This document shows, piece after piece, positions 10,976-22,000 of a stretch of DNA of 64,000 bases (positions are counted from its first letter, which is position 1; every line of letters begins with the position of its first letter). Made by a program: the position numbers and the translations under genes. The DNA is taken from contig SJOL01006487.1 in the NCBI GenBank assembly GCA_004794785.1, positions 1,049,871 to 1,113,870 on the forward strand, in the 5' to 3' direction. The notes beneath the pieces are model-generated. The model did not search any database and was not told the DNA's origin. It saw nothing but the letters and a program-made list of their open reading frames with translations. The DNA comes from Opisthorchis felineus. Its lineage: Eukaryota; Platyhelminthes; Trematoda; Opisthorchiida; Opisthorchiidae.

Positions 10976-13374
10976 ACGAAATTAGTTTTACCGTGGATAC
11001 TCGCCCGTTTCACCTTCATTGACAGCAAGTGGTGATTGCTACCCCCTCAAATGTCTACCAGATGAGTACATTTAGTATCCCAAGCAAACGCATGAACCGG
11101 TTAACTATTCCGCTCTCTGAAAATGAATGAACTTTGCACGTTGCATCAACCAGAGGGAAAGGCAACATTTTTGTGACCTCTGCTATCCAACACTCACTTT
11201 AGTAGATGTACCACCAGCATTGGAATGTGCCGGACGAAAGGCCAACTCCCGCGACCATTTCGGTATACAGCACGGACACAAGCTCACACAAGTAACAAAA
11301 TGCAGGGTATTTGCGTGCCCGGACGTCCACAAGTGTGCCCCGGTTTCAGACTGAGTAAACATATTTTCAGAACAAAAAGTCAAACAACTTGAAGTCACTG
11401 GGGCCCGTACATACTTGCATTTCAGGGAAGTTTTTAAGGACGATAGATAGCCGTTGTTTACTGAGGAAACGAACTAGTCACACAATAGCAGTCGAAGTGG
11501 GTGGCGATAAGCACTGATCACGAGTTTCTGCTTTGTAATGTTAAGTAACTTGGCCTGCTTGAACTACCACCCAAGAAGACCCCTCCAAAGAGCAATCACT
11601 CCTCGGAAATGTATGCCCACAAAGCTCATCTTGCTCCCAATCCCCCCTCTCGAAGTAAAACCACCTAGAAGATCAAACGAATCCTCACTTTCCTCTCTTC
11701 ATAGTGTTACATCATTATCCGCAAGCATATGACCACATAACTAAAACTTCAAACATGTCGCTTATTCTCAGGCACAGGGTATATGAATACAGCTTGCGGA
11801 AACTGTGCTGAATAACGCGGAAAAAGTAGCGTTCTTTCTTCGACGGTAATACAATTTTTGCTTAAATGTCGGCTTGATGGAATCCAGGGAATGGAGGAGT
11901 TTACGGTTCCACGCAAATGTCTGGTGAATTGTTAGATAATGTGGTCCGTTTTAGTTCCAAAACGCCTAGATAATCAACACTAACCAGTTTGATGGTAATT
12001 TTATACCGCGAGATGCATTAATGCATACTAGTAAGCACTGCAGTAGTCAACCATTGATTTCGAAGCCTGGAGAATTCCTAATGATTTTATACTTATCCAG
12101 TTGAATAATTGTGCTAAAAGACAAGTGCTTCCGCAAGACCATATTAATGATTCCCGTCTTTAATATCCTGTCACGTGTACACAATTTAGAGAAATTGTAG
12201 CCGGGAGACTCTTCAGTCTAATCTCTCTAGCTATTCACAATCTAAAGCTCAATGAGATTAAATATCTCTCCCCAGACAACTTCATTTGCAAAATATTGCC
12301 CTAAACATTAATTTAGACACTGCTTAACCGGTGCTGATCGGAAAAATTAGGAGATTAGTATTGCTTTGAGTTCAAAACAAGGCCGAGTGAGTTTTTTTAG
12401 AACTGATGTATTTCATTAGGACAACGTTCTTCTCTAGAGATTTGAGCACATTTGGGGGAGAAGATCCCATTTGTTTCAGGTACCATAGAATAACTTGAAA
12501 TGAATCTGTACAAGAACAGGCTTCTAGTCAATTTTCTGAAAAATAGTTTCGTGACAGTCGGTTTTTTGACATATCTGGGCGATACCGTCCGAATCCGGCT
12601 TGAGGGAAATTAAAGGTGGTACGGCTCCTCCGTTCATCTGTCAGAATTTCAGATTGTCCATGCAAAGGGTGGATGGACTATTTCAAACCCTTACATTGTG
12701 GGCTTGACCGAGTTGGCCGAAAGTTGCGCACCTGCCTAAGTATCAACTGCTGGTCAGGTTCGATTACCCGACATTGGGGGACTTCAGAAAATCGTGGCAG
12801 TAACTGTCTGGTAAGGCTTGTTTGTTGTGGATACAGCTGGCGAATGTCAACCTCGACTTATCAGCAAAAAATCTGCCGTGATGAACAAAACCAGTAGAAG
12901 AAACAGCCGTTCGCTTATGATGACAAGTCGAGTCGAACCGCACACCAGGTGGTATAGATACCATCGGTATAATCAGTCCAAATGACCAAATGACTTTTCA
13001 TCTATGGTTTGGCTAAGTTTAAAAGTAGCGCAGAAAAAACATTCTATGACTAGCAAATAGTTCCTATGAGTAACACCTATTACAAGTTCATGATAGATAT
13101 TCTGAAAACAGACACGTGACTGCAAGCTTGGCGTTTGAGCTTTCATGTGTTAAAATCAAATAGGAGAAAATTATGAGTGGATGACTCCATATTCTTCATG
13201 ATTCTAACAACCGACCGGAGGTTGAGGGGGGAAATCGGCTTTAATTTAAGTTTTTTACAACAGTGTGGTATCCTCGACAAAAATTTACTTCAAGCTCCAC
13301 CTCTATTTCTGTTGGTCGCTTTTCCAACACACTAAATGATGGTTGCCTTACTACAAATTCAAAAAAACGACATC
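10976..13374. other. Non-coding stretch, nothing recognised
   Basis: Open frames are all under 95 codons and overlap on both strands, as expected by chance. I see no repeat family member here. Confidence 0.55.
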
Positions 13375-13655
13375 AAGTGTCAAACCAGCTGAAACATGGG
13401 GTGCGTTTTATGCAGCATATTCAGCTGAAGAATATCATAAACGAGAGGCTCAGCTGGGACTCAGTTGAATCTCCCGTTAACACCAAAGTCATTTGTAAAT
13501 GAGTGTACTCCGTCATTTACACGCAATTTGATGTTCATGTGGAACAAAAGGTTGACAGAAAATCGTGGACTGTACTCACCTGATGAGTCCCAAACCGGTC
13601 GTGGACTGCTGAAGAGTTTTCTGCAACCTTATGAGTAGAATGCTCCGTGATGAAA
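13375..13655 (+). repeat. Hammerhead repeat, single plus-strand unit
   Basis: The unit starts at CCAGCTGAAACATGGGGTGC and proceeds through GCAGCATATTCAGCTGAAG, CATAAACGAGAGGCTCAGC and GTAAATGAGTGTAC. The stem-II-deleted ribozyme follows, then GCAACCTTATGAGTAG. It is colinear with the other copies but diverged. Confidence 0.75.
13568..13612 (+). ncRNA. Hammerhead ribozyme with stem II deleted
   Basis: CUGAUGA (13580-13586) is followed by GUCCC and then directly by AAACCGGUCGUGGAC. About ten bases covering the loop, the 3' half of stem II and G12 are missing. It is clearly a dead derivative of the same ribozyme. Confidence 0.65.
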
Positions 13656-16600
13656 GTATGGGAATTATTACATAATTACTTCATCAATTGAGTGCATCAG
13701 GTAAACCGGACTTCTGTTTTCAGTGAAATGAATTCGCACGGACTGAGTGGTTCATTCGACTTTTTGTGCTGTTCACTGTTGGTAGCGTCTACACCTATCG
13801 ATCAGCTGTGACGTCACTTATCACTCAGATATGGCCTCCAGTATTCTTTCGATGTCTCAGATTATAAAAGCACGCACAGCTTCGGCCGATTCCGTATACA
13901 AGTAGTCGGCAGTCGGTCAGACCATTTCATTAATTGCCTTTGGGTTCACGACAGAAATATGTTTAAAAATCCCCGGTTGCACGTTTCCAAGTTAATCAAA
14001 CTGGCAATATGTAACTTCAGCAACTTTTGTGGCGTGATTCACAAAGCTGATCCACAGATATCAAGCTTGGTTGCAAAAGTATCACAAAATATCAAGAAAA
14101 CTTCAGTACTTGTGGCACAAGCACGGATGAATGATTCTAAGAGATAAACAACAAGCCTTAAAATATTGTCCCCCTCCCCTCCGATTGAACCCCCTCAGTT
14201 AGGTGTTGAAGTCTAGTTTACAGTGACGCCAGTAAAATCGAATTTATCTGTCTAAGACACAAAACAACACCACACAAGTGTTGCTGGTCCTATTCGAGCT
14301 GACTTATTACAAACTAATATCTTGAAAATTTTCCCAGAGGCGACCTGGGAAGAATAAGAATTCTTTCCGTGTCACTTTCTTCGTAGTGTCGGCAATTAGG
14401 CTTGTTCTATAAATAAGTTGTCTGCGTAGCCATGGGAGACATCAAGAAATCTACAGGTACATTTGCCCTCATGCAGGAATTCATCACACTAACGGAGATA
14501 AGTGGGTTATGAACCAGGGTGAACTTTTGCCGCATTTGTCTACAACCGTTTTCTGTTTTCATTCTTCATACATTCTGACACCTACCTGAAGCATGTGTGT
14601 GTGTGATATCTAGGCAGAAGTAACTGCTGTTTCAGCGGTCGTCGAGCTAGTCACATAGCTGAAACAGCATAAAGGATTTCCTCCTGACTGACTTTCAAAC
14701 ATGTCGGGAAAACTGATGCGTTGTACTTTCATCTGTCGTCAGGGATCTGCAATCGCTCATTTTGCATATATCTTGATCTGCCCGATAGTTGAATAGTGAG
14801 TCTTTCAGAAGACAAAATAGTTGTTTCAGCGGGTTCTGAGGCCAGTTATTTAACGAGTTGGTATACCACTAGTTCTTTGATTTCTTTACCTACCCCATCT
14901 ATAGACGAACGTATCGTGACTAATACTGTAATCCAACCAAGAGCTACCACCTCGAAAAAATGATCATTGACCCTAAGTGGGGTGTTGACCTCGCTTCTTT
15001 AGGACAGCCTAATAAATTTAAGCTGATAATGAGCGTTTCTAACCCTCAGAATGAGTGGTTTGTTTTCACACGGGTCCCTTTCGACATGATTACTCTAGTA
15101 GTCACTATTCCACAAAAATGAAAGACTCCCTTAGTGTTCCAATACCTTGTCCCCTTCCCACGGCAACCCATAGCATAATGAGCCATTCAAAAAGAGCGCC
15201 GATTCATTGTCGGTACATTCAGCCCGAGTGTACAAAACAGTGGCAAAGTCTAAGCGACTACCTCTAGTTTCATTGATCACGCGATCTTTCATAACTAAAC
15301 GGACCATAGACCTAACAGCAAGTAGCAATGCTGAGAGGCAAGCTAAGCTGTAGCACTATCGCCCAAAATGACAGTTGCTAGCGGGGCTTTCAAACTTGGT
15401 AAATATCTAGCCAGTTTGAAAAGAATAAACTAGGAGTGCAGGAGCTAGATGTGGACATAGATCGGACTATAGCCGTAGAATGGACAGTACGTTGGTGATA
15501 TCCACCATCTAACAGTCGTTCCTGACTCCGGTAATCAGCATTTGTGAAAAGTTATGAATCCCGGTGACCGTGCACACTTACTTACTATGGCTAGCTCTTA
15601 TAAAGAATGTCTCAGCGAACGCAGTCGATGCTTCACTGTTTGGAAAAGGTTGCACTACCTTGCTCGAATGGACAACACAAACCAATCGACCCAGTAGAAA
15701 CATGGTCTGGTTGAAGTACCGGTTCTCTGTCTCTCAACCAATCTATGAATAAAGCATCCACATACACATGCCCAAACCGACACTGGCCACGTGCACGTGC
15801 ACCCTAAACAATGTATATTAACGTCGAGTGTTTATCTTACAAACGCAAAAGCCCGTGCAGCATGCCCTGTAGGGGGTAGTCAATGTAGTGCACCACCGCT
15901 CATGGACAGCTGGGTTTGAACCAGATCCATGCAACGGCCTCCCCACCTCCAACCACTCTTCTAGGCTTTCGCGATCCCACCAACGTGTGCATTTTCTTCG
16001 GATGTTCTGTGAAGAATAGGATGGTCGAAATCAGTGGGGCGTACAAAACACAGACGTCTCCACAGACGTTGGTGCTGGATCAGTGCCTTGTGAGTCATAA
16101 CGATTTTTCTCCAGCCTACACAAGCACCCTTGCAAACTTTCAGACACCCAGCCACATGTGTACCTCATTAAGGATTCAGTTTCACCAGCCTAAAAGACGG
16201 GTTTGAGACTGTCGGTCTAAATGTTGGAGAGGCAAATAAGGCGGGCGGCAATTTTTTTGTCCGGTCAGGTTAAATATGGTTTTGCTATCAGTTCCGGGAG
16301 AAACCCTACCAGAAGAGACTACGGCGATGTTAACAATGTCAGACCGAATGTAATTTGGTCCCATCCATCGAGAAGAGCGATAAAACTGGTTCAGCATGAG
16401 TCTCTTTATAGTCAGCTGTCCCGATAACTTGAAAGGTCGTGGACACTAACTAGGGATTCCATGAGGATGGGCGTGGTTTGATAGGGTCTGGAGCGCGTAA
16501 CTGTGATGCTGATAAGTATTCTGATGCAGATGCCAGTTGCCAGTTGCTCTGTTAGTGAAGACCTTGTAGCAATGCAAGAAAACGCCACAGTTTCTAAGGA

Positions 16601-16772
16601 CCAGTGACAAGTTCAAAAAATAAAAAAACGTTATACTAAATATACGCTGTCATGTAACAGCTCCCATTCCCACCACTCGTGCAGCCAGTCAATACGCGAC
16701 CGTGTTAGGTGAATTCTGTGCTTGAAGGAAGGACGCTACATCTTGTCTAAGTGCGAATTAGTCAAACTGTTT
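13656..16772. other. Non-coding stretch, nothing recognised
   Basis: A C-rich patch lies at about 14169-14200, and GTTTCAGCGG-type strings occur twice, near 14630 and 14822. The longest open frame is 96 codons (plus 15916-16206), without motifs. Confidence 0.5.
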
Positions 16773-16955
16773 ATTGGCCGCCGGTAACCGAACGGCACAG
16801 TATTCAGTTAATAGCTGGGAGGTAGTGGGTTCGAATCTCCCTGGTGATTCATGGGACATGTACTACTGATGATTCCCAATAAAGATGAAACAGCTGTACG
16901 GTGCTTCTGGGCCTTTCGAAATCAACTGGCTTCACTTACAGGATCGCAAAACATT
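16773..16955 (+). mobile_element. tRNA-derived SINE, family 2
   Basis: A tRNA-like head beginning GGCCGCCGGTAACCGAACGG, with box B GTGGGTTCGAATCTCCC, is followed by a body GATGAAACAGCTGTACGGTG, CTTCTGGGCCTTTCGAAATC and CTTACAGGATCGCAAAA. The body recurs at 25.5 kb. The head no longer folds as a functional tRNA. Confidence 0.7.
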
Positions 16956-17227
16956 CTGTGCTTTCCTGCATCCAGCAAAGACAGATTAAGTCTGTTTACC
17001 AGTGTGTTGCAGGCACGGCCGTTAGCCGCAAAGTATGTGCGCAAGGTCACCAGGCCCAATAGCTATATGATGTAAAACAGTTGGGCAACAGCGTTCCTTT
17101 ACTTGTACCCATGCGACTGCACTGAGAACTAACGTTTACGTGAACTCCGGCCTGTTGCATGTAGAAAGGGAATTTGAAACTTTATAACCAGAAATCGTTT
17201 CATTCTTGCTGGGAAAACTCGGCATTT

Positions 17228-17320
17228 CATATCTCACGTATTTCTTGAGGGAGTCGAACACATGACCTCTCGTATGAGTATGTGCTCCGCAACGACTACA
17301 GGAAGATGCTTACACGGGAC
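17228..17320 (-). repeat. tRNA-like relic with a box B
   Basis: On the minus strand GTCATGTGTTCGACTCCCTC is a good box B, preceded at suitable distance by GTTGCGGAGCACATACTC. The stems are poor. It is a likely SINE head fragment. Confidence 0.3.
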
Positions 17321-17621
17321 TAGTCTGCACGGCTATACGTCACTCAATGAAGTTCTTGGGGTTATCATCACTTTTCATAGGAGAGGACATGACATTGGTT
17401 GGAGACTTATACGCCACAGTAACCCTTACGTTATTGGTGACTAAGTGAATGAAAGTAGAATTCGTATGAATTCCATAGTAGTCTACCAGATAAAGAACTG
17501 TCCGACGAAATACTGACCCGGGTCACTCGATATTTATTGTGGAAATTCACCCAAGAATGGTTACCGCTCAAGACAACTATTTTCGTGACGTCTCCCATCA
17601 AAGGAATTAACTTGACTTACC

Positions 17622-17775
17622 ATTCAGCTGTGGCACTAGCACTCTTCAGAGATGCAATACAACTCTGAGGAAATACAAAGGCTGAGATACTGTTGTGCCA
17701 CCCAAGCCTACACAGGAACAGTCGCGAAATCAGGGTTCCCTTCGACACAAGAACATACCGACAGCAGCTTGACGA
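17622..17775 (-). mobile_element. Diverged SINE family 1 copy
   Basis: On the plus strand ATTCAGCTGTGGCAC, GGCTGAGATACTGTTGTGCC and ACCCAAGCCTACACAGG align with the body of the 48.8-kb copy in the same order. The tRNA-like head is hard to recognise. Confidence 0.55.
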
Positions 17776-19593
17776 CCTAACTACTGAGCTGTCTGGAGTT
17801 CGGAGAAGATGAAGGGCTCAATAAATTTACCACGGGGAAACGAACCAAGCTGTTTCTCCGGGTCAGAAGAACATATCCGCTGGAAGAGCCGATGGTCTCA
17901 CCGGTATCCGAAGTTACAAAACAGACTAAACCTTTCGCCCTCTTGGAGAGAGGATACCAGTTTCTGAACCTCCTGCAAGGCAACCTCTATTTAGGTGGAT
18001 TTTACGTTGGAGACAGGCAGCTTCTCTTCGGAATAGTCTCTTTTGTTATCAATCACACAACGATTTAACAAACCATAAGACCGTGACCATTATGAAGAAT
18101 ATTGGTAGTGTTGTAAAAATACGTAGTCCCTGCAAATTGAGGTATTCGAACTACCAGTTGAAGGAGTCCAGAACTAATCTACGTTGCATTATTTGGGGTC
18201 ACTTGAGAAACAATTGGTGAGTAATGTTCATCCAGCCTATTCAACTCCTACATTTTTGCTGAAAAAGACAGAATCAATTGCTGGTGACTACCTCATGCAT
18301 CCAAATTATACATTGGTCAGTATCCGATGTGAGGTTTTGAACCCCATCCGATAGATTTTCAGTCCACTGTGTTTGTTCACAACACACGGCACTATCCTGA
18401 TGTCATATCCTTAAGAGGATGGATAATTTATTGACTAGATACAAATGATTGTCCCCGGGCCAGCGGTAGTAGATGAATTCAGCTTTTTAGCTCCAATGTT
18501 TGGTGAATAACGGGAGAGATCGTCCCATCAGGGCAGGCCATACGATCCGAGGCAGACATATTTCTACTGTCATTTAAACCGAGAATAGATGTGATCCATC
18601 AAAACCAGATTCCCTGAGGCCATGCGCCAAATGGGGAAAACAGCCTCATTCAGCCGCGTCTATCTCGACCCTCGCCATTCAATTAAGCCATGGCAACTTG
18701 ACTAGTGGGATTCACAACAGGTTAATTAGTCAACCGGATTTTGCAACCACCACTTCGTATACGCCAAACCTCATCCTCAACAGATGGAGTCAGTATATTG
18801 CCCTGAGCCTTCCGTTTGCTCAGTCTGTGTGATTCGACAGTCAAGCGAACAGCAGAATCGGAGGGTGGGATGGTTACGCTCAAAACAATGATGATCTACT
18901 TTCGGCCCCGTTCCTCTTCTAATGGCCTACTGTCCCACTCACTCGGTTTGTGTCTTGTCTATGTTTTTCTTTGCACCGTCAACCATATGCTGCCTGATAA
19001 TATGAGTGCTGATTAGCGAGGCCATTAAGTAAAATGTTGGCCACGCAATTTCAAAAGAACTGTGCGAACCTGGTCCTGTGTTGTTTGTTACCCCACCATT
19101 AATCAAGTGAACTGGCCCGGATTGGGCCCCTAAAATATAGACCAGGGCTGAAGCCTGTGGTATCATTTTTGTGTATGAAAAAAGATATCAGTCACGTCGT
19201 TATGAATAAAGTGAGTGTGCAGATGGGGAGGGGGATGATCGCTACATTCAAAGTTCCTTTAAACAACGGGTCTGGGTCACCCGAATGAGGGTGATGCTAT
19301 TCAATGATCCATATAGCTGTGGAAACCAAGTAAGTGAAGCAACCGTCCACAGCGGTTTTCCTTTTGTCAAACACTAGCTAGAATTTATCAATTTTCGTAG
19401 CATAGGAGATGTGGGAACTAAAGCTAAGTAAGACGCTTCGTTATGGTGCACTCCAAAGGGAGTTATACATACATCGCCATTTGATTTAGCTATCGGTTTT
19501 GTGCCATATTTTGGGCTTGTACACTTGCTGTGGGAAAACCGAGTGGTTTCGAAATCCAGCCTATGTATATCTGTTGTTTATTCGTAAAGCACT
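17776..19593. other. Non-coding stretch, nothing recognised
   Basis: There is a lone box-B-like string on the minus strand near 18330-18350 (GATGGGGTTCAAAACC) without a convincing box A. No gene is seen. Confidence 0.5.
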
Positions 19594-19870
19594 ACTCATA
19601 AGGTTGCTGAAAATTCTTCGACAGCCCACGACCGGTTTCGCCCTTCTTGGGGCTCATCAGGTAGGCGCAGTCCCCGAGTTTTCGTCAACCTTATGTTCTA
19701 CTTGAACCCAAATTGCACGAAATTAGCGAAATACACTCATTTGCAAACAAATTTGGTTTTGCGAGAGACTTACCTGGAACCCAGCTGAATCTCTCGTTTA
19801 TGATGTTCTGCTGGCTTCCAGGTGAGTCTCTCGCAAAACCAAAGTTGTTTATAAATGAGTGTATTTCCCT
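19594..19870 (-). repeat. Hammerhead repeat, ribozyme unit fused head-to-head to an inverted arm
   Basis: The minus-strand unit runs through the ribozyme into the GAAATACACTCATTTGC segment, then turns over near 19812-19820. It continues as the reverse complement (CAGGTGAGTCTCTCGCAAAA to AATGAGTGTATTTC, ending about 19867). The two arms of about 50 bp are nearly perfect complements around a spacer of about 36 bp, making a large foldback next to an intact ribozyme. Confidence 0.85.
19620..19672 (-). ncRNA. Hammerhead ribozyme, type I, minimal stem III (complete core)
   Basis: Read on the minus strand, all core elements are present. CUGAUGA is at 19660-19654. Stem II GCCC/GGGC (19653-19650 with 19643-19640) has a six-base loop. 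GAA is at 19639-19637. A palindromic ACCGGU at 19636-19631 gives a two-pair stem III. The cleavage-site C is at 19630. Stem I GCCUAC (19666-19661) pairs with GUGGGC (19629-19624), with one U-G wobble. Beyond an internal loop, GAC pairs with GUC. A further AUAAGGUUG/CAACCUUAU arm (19598-19606 with 19686-19694) extends stem I. Predicted self-cleavage is between 19630 and 19629. ACCGGU is self-complementary, so pairing between two molecules could stabilise an otherwise weak stem III, as known for retroelement hammerheads. Activity is inferred, not shown. Confidence 0.88.
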
Positions 19871-19882
19871 ATATCTGTTGTT

Positions 19883-21602
19883 TTATTTTAAGACGCCAAA
19901 ATTCCGAGTCACTATGGTGTAAATCCTCCCCCCTCTATGTGATAGCAATGTTCTGGTTGCCTTGAACAACATGGTTTTATCTGTGTGGACGTCAGTTAGC
20001 CAGTCCGTGGTGTCCGTTTGAATTGCATCTAAAGCTGTCCAGAGAAGACCTAACTTTCAAATTCGCAGTACTTGGAGATTTTGGAACAAAAATTCGATAC
20101 ATTTGACGCGAATTTCATCATAAGCGCAACGGTCGAGTGGCGAGTTCGACCTTCGTTAACACCGGATATTATATAATTCAATGAGGTTTATCATATAAGC
20201 GACCTCAGATTGAGCGTTTGTTAATCACAACTTTGGGGATACTACCATTTACAAGAAGCGCTGATTTGTCGCCACTGACGTTGGTACTGTCCAGTACCCC
20301 GTAACTTCTGAGAAGTTAGTGTATTACGTTAAGTTGAATTTTCATGGAATGTAGGGTTGTTTTTCCATTTGGAAAATTAAAGTTCAACACAGTGGAAAGG
20401 TTGGAAAGGTGGCACTTACATTCTACATCTTTGGACATTTGTTTACATTTAGATATCACAGAGAAAGTTGCGGAAACAATAAATAAGGAATAAAAGTGAT
20501 AGTCCTCGTCGGGAATACAGCTAGCTAGAACTGTGGAATTTTCGAAGTGAACTTGGCAAGATAAGCCTTGTAAAACTAGCCTATGAAATAGTGGTCCAAA
20601 ATGAATAGAAAATTTGCTTTGTCCTGGATGAGAGATACGAGTTGTCAGGGTAGAGTTCAGTCAAGGCTCACAGCCGAAGGCAGCAAATTTACATAGCAAC
20701 CCAATCAGACGCATGTCACATACTCACAGACCACGTTTTTACTTGACTAAAGAGGCAATGTGCAGTCCGAGTATTCTTACTGAAACCTAAGTGACGGAGG
20801 CGTTGGCTAACGTGCAAGGGACTTAGTGAAATGGTACCTCAGACCAAGGAAAACTCTTCATTTTAAGACACTTTTGACCGCAACAATGGGTATTCCATTG
20901 AAGCTCCTTTATCTGAAGGGGAAACCGTTCTAAAACGACTGTGCGTTCCGGAAAGAACACTCATCCTCGACCAGGAGATATTCTGTATTTTAGCATTTTG
21001 GCATGCTACCTTGAACATCTTTCCTCAGGTGAGTTATTTATATCCCAACAGGGTAGGTGTGTTTCAATCCACGTAAGGCACAGGAATACTATGGTTATCC
21101 CGATGGATTTCCACTCATGGGAAACCCAGTATCTAGTCATATGTGAATCTGGTGCAGACGAATTTCCGTCTCTTCGCGTTGCCTTAGGATAGTTCACCGT
21201 AATTCCATGACACGGGTAAAGTTCGATGGAAAGAGGGATATTTCGTACTTTTAATGCGCATCGATAAACTTATTGTATGGAAAGTTAGGCTCACAGGCGA
21301 CGCCAGGCTCTTTGCTATGCTATCCTATGCACAAAGTTCAACCATTCCTACCAAGCTTCTTGAATGAAGTCACTTCGTTGAGCCATAAATGATATCTTGT
21401 TCAACTGCTGAAAATCTTAGTGGACATTGCGGTTGTTTGCATAGAAAGCTCTCCAAAGCAAGTAAATTTCGTCGCTGATGGATTGATAAATGTTGAATAA
21501 AAGACGGGAACTATGGAGATTCACGTGCAATCAAGCCCATCATCAGCATAACTCCACGGTATTCAGACTGTTCAGACTGTTGCAAACAGTAAACTTATCT
21601 CA
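19883..21602. other. Non-coding spacer between two hammerhead repeats
   Basis: No open frame above 84 codons and no repeat family match. It separates two copies that are both in minus orientation. Confidence 0.55.
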
Positions 21603-22000
21603 AGAAATACACTCATTTGCAAATCAATTTGGTTTTGCGAGAGACTCACCTGGAACCCAGCCGAATCTCTCGTTTGTGATGTTTCCATGCAACTGAATGT
21701 GCTGCACCAGGCCGCCTCATGTTCCAGTTGCTACGATATTCGAGATATCGCGATGCATGTAATTTTACGCAATGTACTACTCATAAGGTTGCTGAAAATG
21801 CTTCGACAGCCCACGACCGGTTTCGCCCTTCTTGGGGCTCATCAGGCAGGCGCAGTCCCCGAGTTTTCGTCAACCTTATGTTCTACTTGAACCCAAATTG
21901 CACGAAATTAGCGAAATACACTCATTTGCAAACAAATTTGGTTTTGCGAGAGACTTACCTGGAACCCAGCTGAATCCCTCGTTTGTGAAGTTTCCATACT
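21603..22000 (-). repeat. Hammerhead repeat, tandem 1.3-unit copy
   Basis: This is the best-preserved copy. An 85-bp segment (GAAATACACTCATTTGCAAA... through the GAGAGACTCACCTGGAACCC block) occurs at about 21605-21687 and again at about 21913-21996, giving a period near 309 bp. Between the two lie a GCGGCCTGGTGCAGCACATT-like block (read on minus), a GCGATATCTCGAATATCG near-palindrome, and the ribozyme. A direct-repeat unit containing one type I hammerhead is the architecture of retrozymes and of Penelope-like pseudo-LTRs. No protein is encoded. Confidence 0.85.
21805..21857 (-). ncRNA. Hammerhead ribozyme, type I, minimal stem III (complete core)
   Basis: The layout is as in the 19.6-kb copy. 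CUGAUGA is at 21845-21839, stem II GCCC/GGGC at 21838-21835 with 21828-21825, and GAA at 21824-21822. ACCGGU is at 21821-21816 and the cleavage-site C at 21815. Stem I is GCCUGC (21851-21846) with GUGGGC (21814-21809). The A-to-G change in the 5' strand leaves a G-U wobble, so six pairs persist. GAC/GUC lies beyond the internal loop, and AUAAGGUUG/CAACCUUAU arms close the hairpin at 21783-21879. The ribozyme sits between two direct copies of the flanking 85-bp segment, so a transcript could be cut to unit length only if another ribozyme lies in the neighbouring unit. Confidence 0.87.

Noticed and set aside
18320..18370. Box-B-like GGGGTTCAAAACC on the minus strand
   Set aside because: It is isolated, with no cloverleaf and no SINE body.
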